Below, piece by piece: positions 23,794-38,643 of a stretch of 64,000 nucleotides of DNA. The notes under the pieces are model-generated. The model had not been told where the DNA came from and ran no database searches. It worked only from the letters and a program-made list of their open reading frames with translations. Position numbers and translations under genes: made by a program. Within the stretch, counting starts at the first letter, position 1; every line of letters starts with the position of its first letter. Location of the stretch: contig JACSVZ010000001.1 of assembly GCA_014706295.1 (NCBI GenBank), forward strand, positions 40,360,383 to 40,424,382, written 5' to 3'. This stretch comes from Lycocorax pyrrhopterus obiensis (Eukaryota > Chordata > Aves > Passeriformes > Paradisaeidae).

Positions 23794-25251
23794 CTGTGAA
23801 TTGCAAGCACATTAGGTTTTCCTCTGCTTTTATGGAGAAAAAACCCGTAGATAATAAATCACGAAGAGAGTTACAAACCAGTGACCCTTGCTTATGGTTA
23901 TATCGTGACTCATGCTTGAATGTTCCTAAGCCCTGAAGCCCTAAAAACAACCCTTCCTTGCAAACACAAGAGAACAAGCACTTTCTATGCATTTTTCTCT
24001 TCTTTTTCTGCCAACATGATTTCTACAGCTTTGGGGTGCTGATGTTCCTTTCAGTCTATTCCTGGAACAGGACACATTGGGAACTTTATGAAGAAATCCT
24101 TTGCAGGCTAGATGACCATTTGAATCAAATGTCAAATTTGACAAAATGACAAAAATTTGTGTCTGATTATTGTAAATTTTATAATCAGGATGATAATCCA
24201 CAGGAAAAATACTTTCAAAAAAATTCAAACCTGTAAGATTTTCCCAGGCTGGGCAACCTAACAGTGGGAGACTAAGTTACTGATTTAAAATTTCTTAATT
24301 CTGAAGAGCCAAAGGAACCCAGCTGATCTTCTTCTGTGTTGCTCAGGAAGCAAAAATTAAGGAAAAAACATCTATAGATCTTTTTCCTTTGTTTCCTCCC
24401 TGAAGACAAATGATGCAGTGGAAACACTGTGAATGCCCTGCGAAGGGAGTCTGTGTGGGCAATTCCTAGGCAGAATGCACCCCCATAGGAACCATCATCA
24501 GCTGGTATACACAGCAGTCACTGGCTGCTCTATCTTGGACTGGCACAGAGAGTCCTGACTCTCTTAACTGATTCTCAGCTTTTCTTCTTCTCAAATTTCT
24601 TTCACGTATCTTGCTAACTACACACAGTGTGAATAGAGATCTTCCTTACACAAACTCCCACTTTCCAGCAAAGCCATCGGAGCTCCTTTCTTCCTTCTGA
24701 GACGCTCCAAGCTGAGGAGAAAAAAACAGGCCACAGAAGGACAAAAAGCAAGCCCCTCTCACCCAGCAGCAGAGGAGGGATGAGCCAGCAGGCACCCAGA
24801 ACACCCTGGCTCAGACAAACACTTTATCTTCAGAAAGCAGTTTTGGATGCGATGCTCCCTTATGGCTTTGCTGCAATGATGGGTCTGAGCCAAAGCCAAA
24901 CACTCCCAGCTGAGTGCTGCAGGCTGTGGCTCAAAGAGAGCATTTTCTACTCCCACAACCAGATGCTTCCAGTGGTGCTCCCAGCAGAGACAGACCAGAG
25001 AGCCTGGGTTGGACACTCCCACAACAGGCTCAACACTGTTCCTTTTCTTTCTGTTACCTGTAAACTTTCTCTCCAACAATGGAGCTGACTGTTTTGTTAC
25101 AACAAACTACCAGACTCCACTCCCTAAAAGCAAGTTAGATTTACAGGAGACCCTGTCCAAACAAGCTCCTGAGGTTTCAACCAACAGGAATGGCCCAGAT
25201 TTATCACAACACATCAGAGAGGAGAGACAAGGCCAACTTCATTCGCCTCAC
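23794..25251. other. FARP1 intron
   Basis: The intron is 1.46 kb. Nothing beyond the splice sites was recognised. Confidence 0.8.
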
Positions 25252-25439
25252 CTTTCTTTTGACCTCTTCCTCATCATCAGCCCTGATGCATGACGGGTCA
25301 TTCAGCAAAGGGCTGACCAAGGGAGATGACTGCTTGGCATCAGGGCTCAAGTTTGGAGATAAAGTCATATTTGCCACTGATGGTCCTCCTTGGGAATTGA
25401 TGGAAAGCTCTGAAAGGTGAGGGCTGCCAGTCAGAGAAC
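25252..25439 (-). CDS. FARP1: FARP1 exon: linker between FERM-FA and DH
   Basis: The 188-nt exon has acceptor TTTCTTAGCAG and donor AAAG|GTGAGG. Its first two bases complete a Gly codon from the upstream exon and it ends in phase 0. It encodes SLTGSPHLSELSINSQGGPS, then VANMTLSPNLSPDAKQSSPL and an acidic/basic end (DDEEEVKRK) that leads into the DH domain. This is low-complexity, Ser/Pro-rich sequence, probably disordered and phosphorylatable, and well conserved with mammalian FARP1. Confidence 0.95.
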
Positions 25440-25716
25440 CTGCTAAGAAAAATGATAAAAGAGAAATCAATTAGGACAAGCTTTCTCAAGAAAGTACCAC
25501 AAGGAATTATAATCTTAAATTGCAGCATGTGAAATTATGCTACAGGACACAGCCATCAGGGTCCTCAAACTAGCACAAATGGCCTTGAAGCCAGAGGAAC
25601 TGCATCCACTTGCATTCACCATGGGACTGGCTAAGTGTCTTTTAGCTGATAAAACTGGCTGAAATTACTATCTCTGTAGGGAAGGGATCAAGGTACAGAT
25701 GACAGAGCTGCAATTC

Positions 25717-25915
25717 TTTACAGCTAGAGTGGTGAGGCACTAGAACAGCTTGCTCAGGGAAGCTGTGGATGTTCCATCCCTGGAAGTGTTCAAGGCCAGG
25801 CTGGATGGAGCTCTGAGAAACCTGGTCTAGTGAAAGGTGTTCCTGCCCATGGCAGGGGGGTTGGAGCTAGGTGGTCTTTAAGGTCCCTTCCAACCCAGGC
25901 CATTCTGTGATTCTA
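25717..25915 (+). mobile_element. CR1 LINE, 5'-truncated 3' end
   Basis: The sequence matches the 3' end of avian CR1 elements as I know them, with marks such as GTGGTGAGGCAC, CCCATCCCTGGAAGTGTTC-like, AAGGCCAGGCTGGATGGAG and CCCTTCCAACCC. It finishes at ATTCTGTGATTCTA, the typical CR1 3' repeat. It is severely 5'-truncated, antisense to FARP1, and about 280 bp inside the intron from the exon at 25439. Confidence 0.92.
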
Positions 25916-27412
25916 AATATCAACTTAATATAAAAAAAAATCTTCATTGTAATCCACTCTGTAGAAGAGAATAAATACAACAATATGGGAATCATCCCTG
26001 GAGTGCCATTCTTTCTAGCAAAGTAGAACTTCAAACACTCAAATCAGTACTTCACAGGGAACTACAGGACACAAGTTAATACAAATTTATCTAGTTGAAG
26101 TCTAGAGAAAAAGGATGACTTTCTACAGCAGTGTTGCTGCTAAGACCAGTCAGATCTAACATGAAAGGAGAAAACTAATAGTTCCCCAATTTCTACACAC
26201 AACACAAGTATGTATATTATACCTTGTAAGTCTTTCCATGCTCCTCTGATTGTTTGGGATGGAAATGCTAGCATTACATTTACATAAGAAAAGCAATACT
26301 TTTAATGCACAAAGCATGACAATTTCAGATTTTCACAGATAAAAAGTCCCATTTCATTTTGGATTAAAAATATTAAAGAATTAGACAAATAATTACACTT
26401 CCATGGATTAATATACACTACATTAAATATTACTGAAATTAGCATTTTGTCTTCTGGGAAGCAGCCAGATTAATGACTGCACAGAAAGAAAGTTTGCCAA
26501 AAATGCTGAGTGTTCTCCCAGTTATCCCCTCCTCCATACGTCTGAAAATCTAAACCTGTTTTAGAAGAAGAATCTGTCATGTGGAAGAACATTTACAGTC
26601 TGAGCCATTTTGGCATCATACATTAAAATCCAACCAAAAAAAAAAGTGACAAGCTCTTGACTACCACAGCTAACAGGCTGTCTAAGATTAAATGTAAAAC
26701 ACATACATTGCTGTATATAATTAGGGTCAAATACAATTTACTATCATGTGATTGTGTCCTCCCTAAATTATGATAGGTAAATGTTCCTGTTGCTAAAAAA
26801 ACCACAGCTGAGATACTCCAGTAAATATAATATAAAATAAATATAATTAGGCCAGTAGTAAAACCTATTTACTTTCTGGAAGAACTCAAGATTTATTGCT
26901 AGAACATCAATGTTTTCCAGTTCCAAACCAGTTCACGTTTATAAATCATTCCTTTGAAAAGAGAAGGAAAAAACAGCACAGTTATCAGTTTACGTAATCA
27001 TGACAGTTATGTAGCCTATTATAAATCAAAGTCAAAGCAGTATTTGTCTGAAATAAAGGTCTGTATTATTACAGCTAGCAAGAAAGGATTTACCAACAGT
27101 TTCACACTAAATCAATGTGCAGTGAAATTTGAGAAAATGCCACAGCTTGTTACACAAATGTCAATTTTATTGACACTAGCACACAACTGCATACAGTATT
27201 TTCCAAAGAAATGGAAACAGATTAATAGCAAGGTTGCAAGGTTAAAAGTACTTAACTACATTACAAAAGACATAAGAAAAGTGATATCACCTCAAACGTG
27301 GAAACAAAGAAATTCTGGCACTATGCCTGTCATATGACAGCGAATAAATGATTTGCACCTCTGTGAGACGTTCACAGCATTGTAGTCTAGAAGTTAAATA
27401 GCACCTATCTGT

Positions 27413-27458
27413 GATAGATAGATATAGATATATTGACATATCTACCTACCTATCTATA
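27413..27458. repeat. Imperfect GATA / CTAT tetranucleotide repeat
   Basis: GATAGATAGATATAGATATA is followed by CTACCTACCTATCTA, so the two halves are nearly inverted copies. It could form a hairpin and may vary in length. Confidence 0.8.
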
Positions 27459-29773
27459 ATCCTAGATCTAAGTTCTGATGGAACTTTTATCAGTACAACT
27501 CAAGTATTTCAAACTACAAAATATCAAAAGGACAACGAATTAGAAAGATGCCCTATCTTACAGTTGGAAGACATAACTTGGGAAAAGTATTATGGAAGTA
27601 TCACAAAAAATGTGCCCGGTGGCTCTCAGCACTGCATACACACCCCATTGATTAAAGACTTTGCACATCAATGCATCACTGACATTCTCAAAGTTATTTT
27701 GCAGCAAGCTGAAACGCTGCATCCTCTCTTTTGGTACCCATGTGGGCGTGAGCAGTGACCAAATCCAACCACCACCACCACCTACAAGCAAGAGCTCAGA
27801 CCCCACCTGCCAATACACTGAACAAGTGAAAATTAAAACTAGTTATAAGAAAGTGGCTACATTACAAAAGGGCCTCAAAATGTTCTTACATGAGCACATT
27901 CTGGGGCCTAATTACAACCAACACAGCCATAAATATCAACACATTGAATGTTGCTCTGGGAAATGTGGGAAACAAATTCGTTTTGGTGTGAGAAAGTCAG
28001 TAAGCCATGAAGAAATGAAAATGGAGGTTCTTCCCTCCCCCATCACCAATCAGTCAGGACATGTGCCATGCTGATGGCTCATGGCAGTGCTGCAAAGTGA
28101 CTTTCTCTTCTTCACAGAGGTGAGGAACAAATAACCTGAATTAACAAAGTGTTTCATCTGATCTCCTGCCACAGAAGAATATATTTATACAGGCTCTACT
28201 CATCAACTACATACTGCAGAATATAAACAGAAGCAGAAGGGAGAAGACCAATCTTATTTACAAGGTACTGGAATACCTAAGGATTCATTGATTGACAGGC
28301 AATTATTACCATGTCATTTGCCAGACAGTAAATGCTACTGCACACTGGAGGCCTAAATGGTTTGCAGCTGGTAACATGGAATTGTCTTTGCTCGTACTTC
28401 AAGTGATTTTTATTTAGATTTAGATTTGGGCCATCTTTCAAATTTAATGGAGTCAGTTGTACACACACAAACCAAGAGAAAGTACAAAAGAATGTTTATG
28501 TAAGGATTGTTTAAGTATATACTAAAACCGTATCCTTGGAGGAGTGGGTAGGAATTAATATGCATGTGCTTCAATTATTTTCTAAGCATGGGTTTAAGAA
28601 GAGAAACCAACACTGGTTGATGATACTGGCAAATAATGAGAATGCACTTTACCATGGTATGCCAGATTGGCCCATCAATGCCAAAATACCTGGAGAGGCT
28701 CTCAGTTCCACTGAGCCAGTTTCCTCTCCAGACACTGGAGAAAAGTGCTACAGAAGGGAAGGTGACAAAAGAAGCAAAACTTGATTGAAACCTAACTTGG
28801 GCGGAAAAAAAAAAATCTATGAAATAACAGTGGCATTTTACATGGCCACAGAACATGAAATTATGGGTTACCTTCCTAGCTTTACACGTGTCTCAAATCG
28901 CTCCCCACCAACATACACATTCCATGTGCTACACAAAAAGAAGCCAGCAGCTACAATCAAATACTTAATAGCTATACCTTTGTCAAAATACACATCAGTT
29001 GCTTGCTGCAATTTGGCGGTGGGAAGGCACAGAGTGCTGGCAAGTTGTGGGTGCCCTGCCAGAGAGGGACAGGCTGGGCTCTGCCCTCGGCCACCAGCCG
29101 TGATCCATCCCACTCACTGTACCTGCGTTACTCTAGGCTCCTGTCACACACAGATGTGAACCCATAGGGACTGAGGGTGGTGCCTATGGGGTGCTGGGCT
29201 GAGTGATACTGCTTTAAAACATGGCTCATATCAAAGGAAAAACAGTTAAAATCAGTACTTTCCAGTTGAAGAAAGTCTCTCCCAGAGGTCAATTCACATC
29301 ATAGGTGATCTGAACTGCCTGCTGCCTCTTTCTTTGTTGACTACATAGGCAGCGTAAGATGACTTGAAATCCCTGGTTAGAAACTTTAACCTAACACAGG
29401 GGAGCTCCCTTCCTCGTGAGGGAGAAAAATGGGACTCAGTGTACCCTGATGATACTCCTCCTCCATTCCTTTTCTCCTGAAACTGCTGAATAACAAACTC
29501 AGGCCATTTAGTGCTCTGCATCTGCTTCAAAAGAAACAGTTCCAATCCATACACACTGTTTTTTAACAGAGAGGAAGAGTACAGCAGGGTTAAGATGCTC
29601 ATGGGAATGTTCCTTCTCTGTGAAGTACCAAGAAGTGAAAATGACTCAATTATGGAAACTGAGAGAAAACATCAACCATTATTAAAGGTGACTGAAATTC
29701 TGCTGGAAAACTTCATGTACCATTCAAGATCTCATCAAGTCAACTCTTAGGAGTTTTATTGTTCTCAAGGTTG

Positions 29774-29799
29774 TTATTATTATTATTATTATTATTATA
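29774..29799. repeat. (TTA)n microsatellite, about 8-9 units
   Basis: Perfect TTA trinucleotide repeat within the 14 kb intron. Confidence 0.9.
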
Positions 29800-32700
29800 A
29801 ATTAAAAACATGTTAAGAGCCAGAAAAGCACCTTTCTCAATACCTGGAAGGTTGCAGGGCTTATTCTCTCTTACTCCTCCATGGCCTGCTCTGCAGTCAG
29901 GGGAGGCTTGTCACATCCATATCCCAGTTACTCAGCTTTAATGTCAGATGAGTGTTTTCTAAACTCCAGTCTGGCAGATGAAACCCAAGTTGTCTCCCCT
30001 TTCTCCTTGACATTACTGAGCATATCACTTATGAAGGCTCTTTAATAAGAAAGTATCTGTCAGAGCTGCCACTGCTGTGGCTACACAGTCTAGCTTAATT
30101 TTCCACTTTCACAGTGGTTGCACACCTCTAACATGTACCTAAACGTTTTGGTCAGAGAAGATGCATAGTACAAAATGGCATGGGGGAGAGATAGCACCAG
30201 ATGAAGCAGCAGGACTTTTCATATGCACTTCACCAATCACTAAAGTACCTTAGATTGAAGAGGAGTTTAATAATGGTGTCCATCCCTTCTCTCCCCAGCT
30301 GTGAATCAGGCACAGTCATGCTGCTAAAGAGTTATGGGATGGAGATTCTGCTCTGTTCTCCCTCAATGAAAGAAATAAATCCCACTGACTTCCACAAAAG
30401 CTTGAGGGGAACCAGTTCATCAAGCTGCACTTCTCTTCCCCATTACATGAATCAAGCTGGAGCAGTGGATACAGTTTGTTAGTTTGAAAAGTAGTTACAC
30501 AGCAGCCATAAATTCACGTACAAACATCCCTGAATGCAGTACCAAAGACTTTGAAGAGGAATAGGAATTAAAAACAAACTCTTGAAGAAATCCAATGTCA
30601 CACACAACCACTAACTCTGCCTGGCTTGAAGAGGAACTTGACAGGGAGAAAGGTTCACTTTGACTCCACAGCTTCAAAATGCAAGCCCATGGCAGTGAGC
30701 AGAATTTAGGAAAATGGTGCACCTTCTCATGAACCAATTTCCTCATATTTAGGACAAAGCATCAGCCAGCAATTGGACAGAACAATTAAATCAGTGACAG
30801 TTTTACAGCAAAATACCAGTTAGAATGAGTAAAAGCCTTCAGGTACAGGTGAAACTAAAAATAATAATAATAAAAAAATTAATTCCATGCATACACAGTT
30901 AAATGGCTTGACATGCTTATAGTCTCATCAAGCTTGGTGTTGATTTAGTAGCCAGCAATCTCTCCAGCTGGTGAAGGTCCATGCTTTATTGGTGTGCTGC
31001 AGTATTAGACAGCGGTGAGTGTGAAATCAGACAGTAACTGCTGTTGGCCTACATCAGGGTATACTCACAGCTTAAGAACAAAGAGGGAGCATTACAGTCT
31101 GGGAAGAATACAAGGTCACTGGGCATCAGTCCTTTGTGTAGCCTTGATCTCTCCAGACAGAAATAGAGCAACCTATAGAAGGTTTTCCTGTTGTACCCAG
31201 GGTTAGGGTTAGTTTGCCTTTGTTTGTCTTTAAACTAACATGACACAGTGCTACAAAAGAGTTGGAAACCTTCAGCCCCCATGTAAGCTTATGCCACAGA
31301 TACTGTCCATTCCAACAAGACATCTCCCCAGGACTGCAGTGATCCTGCTCACGAGCCACAGCAGACGGCCTCGATTGCTGGGTGCAGCCTTCATTAGGAA
31401 ATGAAGGGCAACCTGATTGTGCTCAAGGGAGCCCAAACGCCCTGAGAGACCTTCTCCCCTCGCTTCCCTCTTCTCTTTTGCTCCTCAACATGGTGTGGTT
31501 TCTCTGAGAGTCACAACCTGGCGAGGGTTTTCATTAATTCTGAGGCGAGGAGTGCTCTGTGAGGCAGGATCACTGTAATAGGAGGAATTAGGTACTCTCA
31601 ATACAAAATAGGCATTTCTGCAGTAAAAGGACATTGAGACAGTGCTCCAAACAATGCAAGGAACAGAAGATACACCATGCTTTGAGGATAGACAGAACAT
31701 TGAAAAGGCTTTTTCTCCCAGAGAGGTACATGCTGACAAAACAGTGCATACAATGAAACAAAAAATGTTTCTCTTTAAAAGGTATTAAACAAATGACAAA
31801 AATGAGAATGAAGTCCCCAGCATTGTAAATTTTAAAAACTAATTTTTACTATTGAAATTTATTTTTTAAAAATCTGTGCATGTGCACACACAAATCAGGA
31901 AAGGGCTGGGTAAGTGAAACACTGCCAAGCTTATGAACTTTTGTTAGTGGGTCCAGGTGAATTTTTTTAGCAGGAAAAGGGAAATATAAGGATTCAGCTA
32001 ATCAAATATTTTTAAGTGCCTCATGGAAAAGCAACAGGCATGAGCTCTAACATTCTCTGAACTAAACAGAAAGAACTACCTCTGAGCTTGCTGAAAACCA
32101 TCAAAGGTAAAAGCTTGTTCTCTTCTCAAAACAAGATTTGCAGCATTTTAAAGAAAGCATCTAATCTAATTTTAACAAGCTTGAAAGCTCTTGAATCAGA
32201 AAGCATTCATTTTCCTTCAACCCTCCATGCTCAGTCAGTGACAGCTGTATCATTACTGCCTTTAGACTTGATTTTTATCAGTGTGAACTGTGGATTTTTA
32301 TGGTTCTCAGGGGCCAAAACTTTACAAAAAAAATCGTCAATGAAAATTACATCTTAAAACTCAAACCATTCTTGAGCAAACTATTTACCATTATGTCATG
32401 CAAATTTATGATCCTAAGGTCTTTACCCCCTTTACTGTAATAACGCCACCATTATTTACACACATACTTGTGAAAAACATGCCTGTGAATACACAGCTCA
32501 GCCAGGCACACAGGCTTTCCAGATCTCGTAACATTTAAAAGAAAGTGCTCACTGCTTTTAATAACAAACAACATAAACCAAGCTTATTCTACATGCTCTT
32601 TACAGAACACAGAATTAGAACAAAAGACAAAATACTCTGTAAAACTGCTACATGTCACCCAAACTAGGATTTTTGTTCATATGATGCCTTTGATTTTTAA

Positions 32701-35700
32701 GCAGAAATTCCGTATTTTAAAATACCAATGGCACCACACAGCCTAACCATAACACAGAAGATACCTTTGATCAGGATGCACATGTTGCACAACAATTATT
32801 TCCCTTACAAATAAGTAACTAAGATATGTGCCTTTGTCTAGGCGTATTTCAGTAACTATAGAAACTACTGAAACAGAAGAGGAAAGATCTTGCTAATGTC
32901 AGTTTCCTAGGATTTAAATTTCCTTCCTTTCCAGAACCTGACAGTATGGGCAAAAATTTTCCTAATGTAGCTTGACTGAAACCAAAGTCTGCTGCTACTC
33001 ACATTTGAGAAAAGTTACACACCAGTCTAAGCTTTGGGTCCTCATGATGTTAACGCTGTGCATCTGCCACTTACCATCAGAAGACCCACAACCATCATCA
33101 TCAAGTAGGAGACACCAACAAGCAGCTGGATTTCTGACAAAAGGACTCTTCTCCTACCACTTGTATCTGACAGCAGCTAACAAAAGAAAGGCCTACGTAT
33201 TAAAAATTGTTCCAGAAGATTGATTTTCCCTCATACATTTAGGGCTTCTCTTATTTTTTATGGGGAAGAGGACTGATCCCCTAAATGAAGAGGAAAGAGA
33301 TGAGCTAAAGTATACAGAAGCTGCCTTAAGAAACTATTCATTGACAGAGAGAGAAAGAAGTATTATTGGAAGACTAAAAGGGATTTTGGCTTACTTCACC
33401 TTATTACATGCTTGAACAGAGAACCTCTTTCCTTCACATTCACTGCTCTTTCCAGCAGGTGACAACCATGCTGCTGAATGACAGGGATTCTCCAGTAGTC
33501 CACATTTCTGTGCACAAGGCTGTGACACCCAACTTCCTCAAACGTGTGTAAGTCAGGAAAAACTTGGATTGGTAATTTGTTTTTCATCATTAGAAGTTAA
33601 ATTGCAGCAATTAAAATCTCATTCTAAAGTCGCCTCTGACAGCACTCTAACGGCTCATTAAGATAAATGAGATTAGTCAAACAAACATGGAATTTGACAG
33701 AATTTATAGGTCATGCGTGGTTTTTTTTCCTGTTAAACTGTTCCAGAAATAGCCACAGTTCATGCTAATTGCATATATATCATACTGATGAGATCTGAAT
33801 CACTGGTTTTACCAAAATTCAAAATTGGGTCTGCTTCATCAGTTCAACTGATCAACATAATTCTTGCTCTCTGAGTATCCTATAAAACCACTGGGAATTT
33901 AAACTCTCAGAAAAAGAGTGGAGAGCACACTATGCCAAAGGGAACTGTAAATAAATAGAGCTAGATATTTTTGGTGTGCTTAAGATGTTTTCTATTCTTC
34001 TCTTTTCCTTGTCTTCCTGACCCTGGAGCTCCCCAGAAGAAACTTCTAGTGATTACAGAGACTATGTTTGTGTGTTTATTGTGGGACTGAAGAAGACAGA
34101 ATTTAAAACATCTCTGCTTCTTAGTGAAGAAAAAGAGGGCCTACAAACAGCTTTTAGATCTGTCTCACCCATTTTCTATTTGACTTTCTCTGGTCACTAC
34201 CAAGTACTTGCATGTACAGATAGAGGTGTCAAAACAAGAACTTCTGGCATCAATGCTCCTACTTCAGAATGAACAGAGCTGCTTCAACTAATAAAAGCCT
34301 CACTGCAAAGAAAAACCTGTCCTACAAATATTCAGGGGAGAAAATACAGGTCCTGAAGCAGTCTGGTCTAGTAATACTAGCCCCATTTAGTGAACTAATT
34401 CACAAACCATTGTTTTTTCACTCTTTACTGGATTCTACTGATTACATTCAGCATTACCAATGCTGCTCTGCAGAGAAAATTCTTTCTAGTTTTGCATGCC
34501 CTTTAATCATGAAGAAAACTAATAGCCTGATAGGATTTTTCAAACTATTGACATGCAACTCTTTCATTATGCTCATCTGCCTATAACTCAGCTCTGTATA
34601 GCTCACATAAAGTAAATGCAAATACAGCAAACCTAAAAACTTTCAGTTACACGTTGACGTTTTCCAACTACGGGAATTTATCTTCCAGTTTTTCTTTGAT
34701 ATAACTTGCATTTAGTGTGCACTGCAGTGGTTAGTGGGAACAGCCTGTTACGCTGGCTATGAGACATGGGTGAAACGGCAGCACTTGGTGTAAATCATCT
34801 TCAGAGAACACTCCTCTCTTGTCATGCACAAGGAGTATGTTTGCTAGGGGATATGGACTGAAAACTGAAAACAGTGCAGTCTAGGCCGTTCAGATATCAA
34901 TTATTCAAAGCTCCATACCTGCAATATCCTATGTAAGTCTCGGCTCCTACAACAACTTGCCACTCTCCATCTTTCCTTCATCTACTTATTGACAAATCTA
35001 ATATCCTGGGTCACGGAGGAAAACTAGATTCTAGGAAAGGCTGCCATGAAAAAAAAATTCCAGAAGATCCCAAGAGGACATCACAAGTTTGAGCTGCTGC
35101 TGAGTAGGAAAAAACTTAAAATTGTCTGACATGACCTTTCTATTGCCATTGTAGAGGATGGCTGAATGTGGTCAAGTAGCTGGAATAGCAAAGAATGAAC
35201 CAGAGGGCCTTTTATCCAGAGGTTACCTAGATCTGCACATTATTATGGACAAACCCCTAACTGCTTTTGCAACTCATCTCCATATTTATCCAACTACATG
35301 GACAGAGCTGATTCATCAACCCAACAAGAGGCTTCCTCCACATCCTCTGGAAAGGCAGGAGATGGATGATTCAGGACTACACAATTCAGACTAGACATAG
35401 CTGTTCAATCTCGCTGGGATTCAGCTGCCTCATTTGTAGCAACTGCCTAAGGATATCTGGGCACTTGATGAGTATGGGACTGGAAGTTCATTATTGACAA
35501 TAAAAATTTTAGAACGGTGAATCAAAAGTACCACCAACCACATTCCAAAATCTACTGGAATTGGTGGGAGAATCTGTTAGTTACCCTGTCTGTAACTACC
35601 TGCTATACTTGAGACAAAGGTATGCTTAGATCACTGCTGTTGTCCAGTGTATTCAGATTAATAAATGCTTGCAACAACTAACTAGAACTGACAAGCTCCT

Positions 35701-38643
35701 CTTACCATGAGCACTTTGGGAGCCAGGACAGGAATTCCTCCATCTCATCTCATTTGCAGTCTTGCCCTAAAGGTTTCTGTTCTTTTCTGCAAGGTCCTTC
35801 CGACTGCCCCAGAGAAACAAATTCCCAGATGAATTCTAAGGGACCTGATCCTGTATGAAAATGTCAGATTAAAACTGCTTTCTCACTTCACCATTCTTGG
35901 CAAGGGCTCAGATATGAACCACATGTCTGGTGGAGGAATTTGGCCCACAGACTGTTTTTAATTAAAAGCTTGTCTACTGATATTAAACGGAGCTTCACTG
36001 GCATTAGAATGCTGCAGAAGTAATTAATCCTAAATGAAATTATTTCCTATGTAATTTATAAACTTTACTTCTTCTAACTGGAAGAATTCCAAGTGTTAAA
36101 ACAACAACTACTTAAACATTCAAAGCTGAAAAAATGCCAGATGACAGAAAACAGAGAAAAATCCTCATATTGCATTTTTGAGGATAATATTGAAGTGGAA
36201 AAAGAAAAGCTGTTGAGATACTTTATTAGCAACTAGACTAAATCCAGTTACCCAGTAGGTCTGTTCTTAAAAAGTTATAAATGCAATATATTTGTAGGCA
36301 TACGAGAGAAGAATCAGGCTCGGATACAGTATCTGAAAGGATGCAAAATAGTAAACACTACTTATAAAATTTTATATTCACTTAAATCCAAAGAATGTGA
36401 AATCTATTCACTTTTCTTAAGTAGCAGAAATTACTGAAAATCCTTCTTTTGTTGAAAATCCATTACTTGAACTCTAATTTTACTGGCTAACGAAGCAATT
36501 AATTCATCTGTCCAAATTGCTATTACTTTATACCTACTGGTACTTTTGCTGTACAGGCAAAAAAAAAATAAATCAAAAGGAGAGTCATGCACCCACTTCC
36601 CCATGCTCACACTATCTGCTGATGTGAGCTTCAACTACTTATATTTCATCTTATATATTGTGAACTTCAAGGCAATTATTTTACAGCTATTCTAAATCCA
36701 AAACACAAACCATCCTCTTTTAGAATCATATACAAGCAAGCTTTTCCCTAATTATCAATCTTGCCGTTTGTAGACTCATGCTTTTAACTACAGGAATAAA
36801 TGAGAGTATTCCCTGTCCCCAAAATATCAGTATCTAAAGAGATGCTTTAAATCATTCCTGTTCAAGAATGAGGCATCTAACCTCTAAGAAAACCAACACA
36901 CTAAAGGAGACGAGAGAGTTTATACTTATATTTACACAAAGATGTATTTTACTTGCAAAACAGTAAAGTATATAACAACACATGCCTAACTACTGTAGGT
37001 ATATTTTTAAATATCCTTCACTCAGATTAAACTCTGTTAAAGTGTGCATAGACCAAGGCATTAGAAAAATTAAAAAGACTTCTTATTTTATAATTTTTGT
37101 AAAAACAATCTTGAAAATTTTATATTGTCTAAATTTACAAAGTCCTGTCACTTTTTCATCAGTACTTATGTGAATGGATTCATCATTGCCACATGCATGT
37201 AGTGCATGGTGCAGATCACTGGAAGTGACCTGCAGTTCAATCAATACTGTCGTTCATCACTTAAAATTCTGGGATTTATTTCCATTCTTCCACAAGAAAA
37301 ATATATAAAAGTTAAAAATAAGGCCAATCATAAAGAGTACATCTTGTCTCCCAGATCTAATAACTGTAGGACACTTTCCATGCAGAGGACCTTTCATCCG
37401 TATTTTCTTAATTAACTTAGAGAAACTAAAATCAGATTTTATCAGGATACCTTAATTCTCAATACTTTTAGCTGTGAAAAGGAAGCATACACAGAATTAG
37501 TCTCTTTGTCCTTCTGCCCATATCCACTCTGTGGAAAGAACAGAAGACAATCAGCCTGGAACACAGTTACTCCTATTAGTCTCTTGTGGATGAAAAATTT
37601 ATGAGGTGGCACTACTAAAAAAGTAGCCTACGACAGAGTAATTGGATCCTGCACAGATGAAGATTTTTTGTGATCAAAGCAAAAAGTAAAATTAAACAGC
37701 CACCATCTCCAAACCACCGACCACAGAACTTTGATGTCTCTATAATAATTTCATGAAAGTATAAGTGATTAAAAAATTTCTTGCAATATCTCTCTATATT
37801 AAACTGATAAAGGACAGAAAGGATTGCCTTGCAAGAAATACTCATACCACTCTTCATTAGAACTGTTTTGATCAAAGTTTTTTTCACTTGAATTGTATCT
37901 TTCATCCTGATCTCTTTCTTGCCCAAAGAAGAGTTTGGAGTTTCAAAATCTCCATCACCAAATCAGCCTGTTGAACTCACTGAAGAAGAAGACAATACTG
38001 TCATTTTTCCTGACAATACTGTAATTTTATCCATGCCTGATTTGTACCCTCAGTTCATCAGATTATAAAATGAGTTATGAAGATGAGTAGACCAGACATA
38101 TTCTTGCTATGAAAAAATTTTCAGGCATATTTCAAGATTTCAGCAAGTCTTAGTCTTGAATATCAAGCTGCCTGCATTTGGCCGCAAGTTTGTTTTTTTT
38201 CTCCTAACTCTTTTGAGGCACTCATAAGTTGCTCTCCTTATACGGGAGAGAAAAAGGATTGTAATAGACATACAAAAGAGCACAATGTACCTACTTGATT
38301 TGATTGTTTGTTTTGTCAAAATAATTAGTCAAATATCGAAGAAGCTACAACGTATACCTAAAACATGACTTCATACAAAGAAGATGTGAGCGTACAAAGA
38401 GGTACCTAAATCAGTAATAATTTTCCTCTCCTCCTGCCTTTCAGAGGAGACACAAACTGTTAAGCATCACTGAGACTTATTATTGTGTTCTAGCATCCTT
38501 TCCCTCCGGCTGGTCTGTACAACAATAATGTCTGAAATAGCCCACGCACTGAAATAATTACCAGCCACTCATCACGAGCCCCAGGAGATGCAACCACTCC
38601 AGTGAGCAATCACAGTATCCCCTGGTCTCATACACCCTGGTCC

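Larger units (their letters stand above)
25440..38643. other. Large FARP1 intron between the FERM and GEF halves
   Basis: From the internal donor at 39650 the intron is 14.2 kb, the longest here; this entry covers the part below the extended exon. It holds a CR1 fragment near its 3' end (25717-25915), a GATA/CTAT repeat (27413-27458), a (TTA)n repeat (29774-29799) and two tandem TTAGGG units near 31200. If the extended exon is terminal, the part just below 38644 would be its 3'UTR. The first canonical minus-strand AATAAA I find is at 37275-37280, with a weak AATAAG at 38476-38481. No other exon was recognised. Confidence 0.75.

Noticed and set aside
31198..31214. Two tandem TTAGGG telomere-type units
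   Set aside because: Only two copies; expected by chance and not an interstitial telomere.
37615..37926. 103-codon minus-strand open frame below the extended exon
   Set aside because: AT-rich, Lys/Ile-rich translation with no similarity; no splice sites link it to FARP1.
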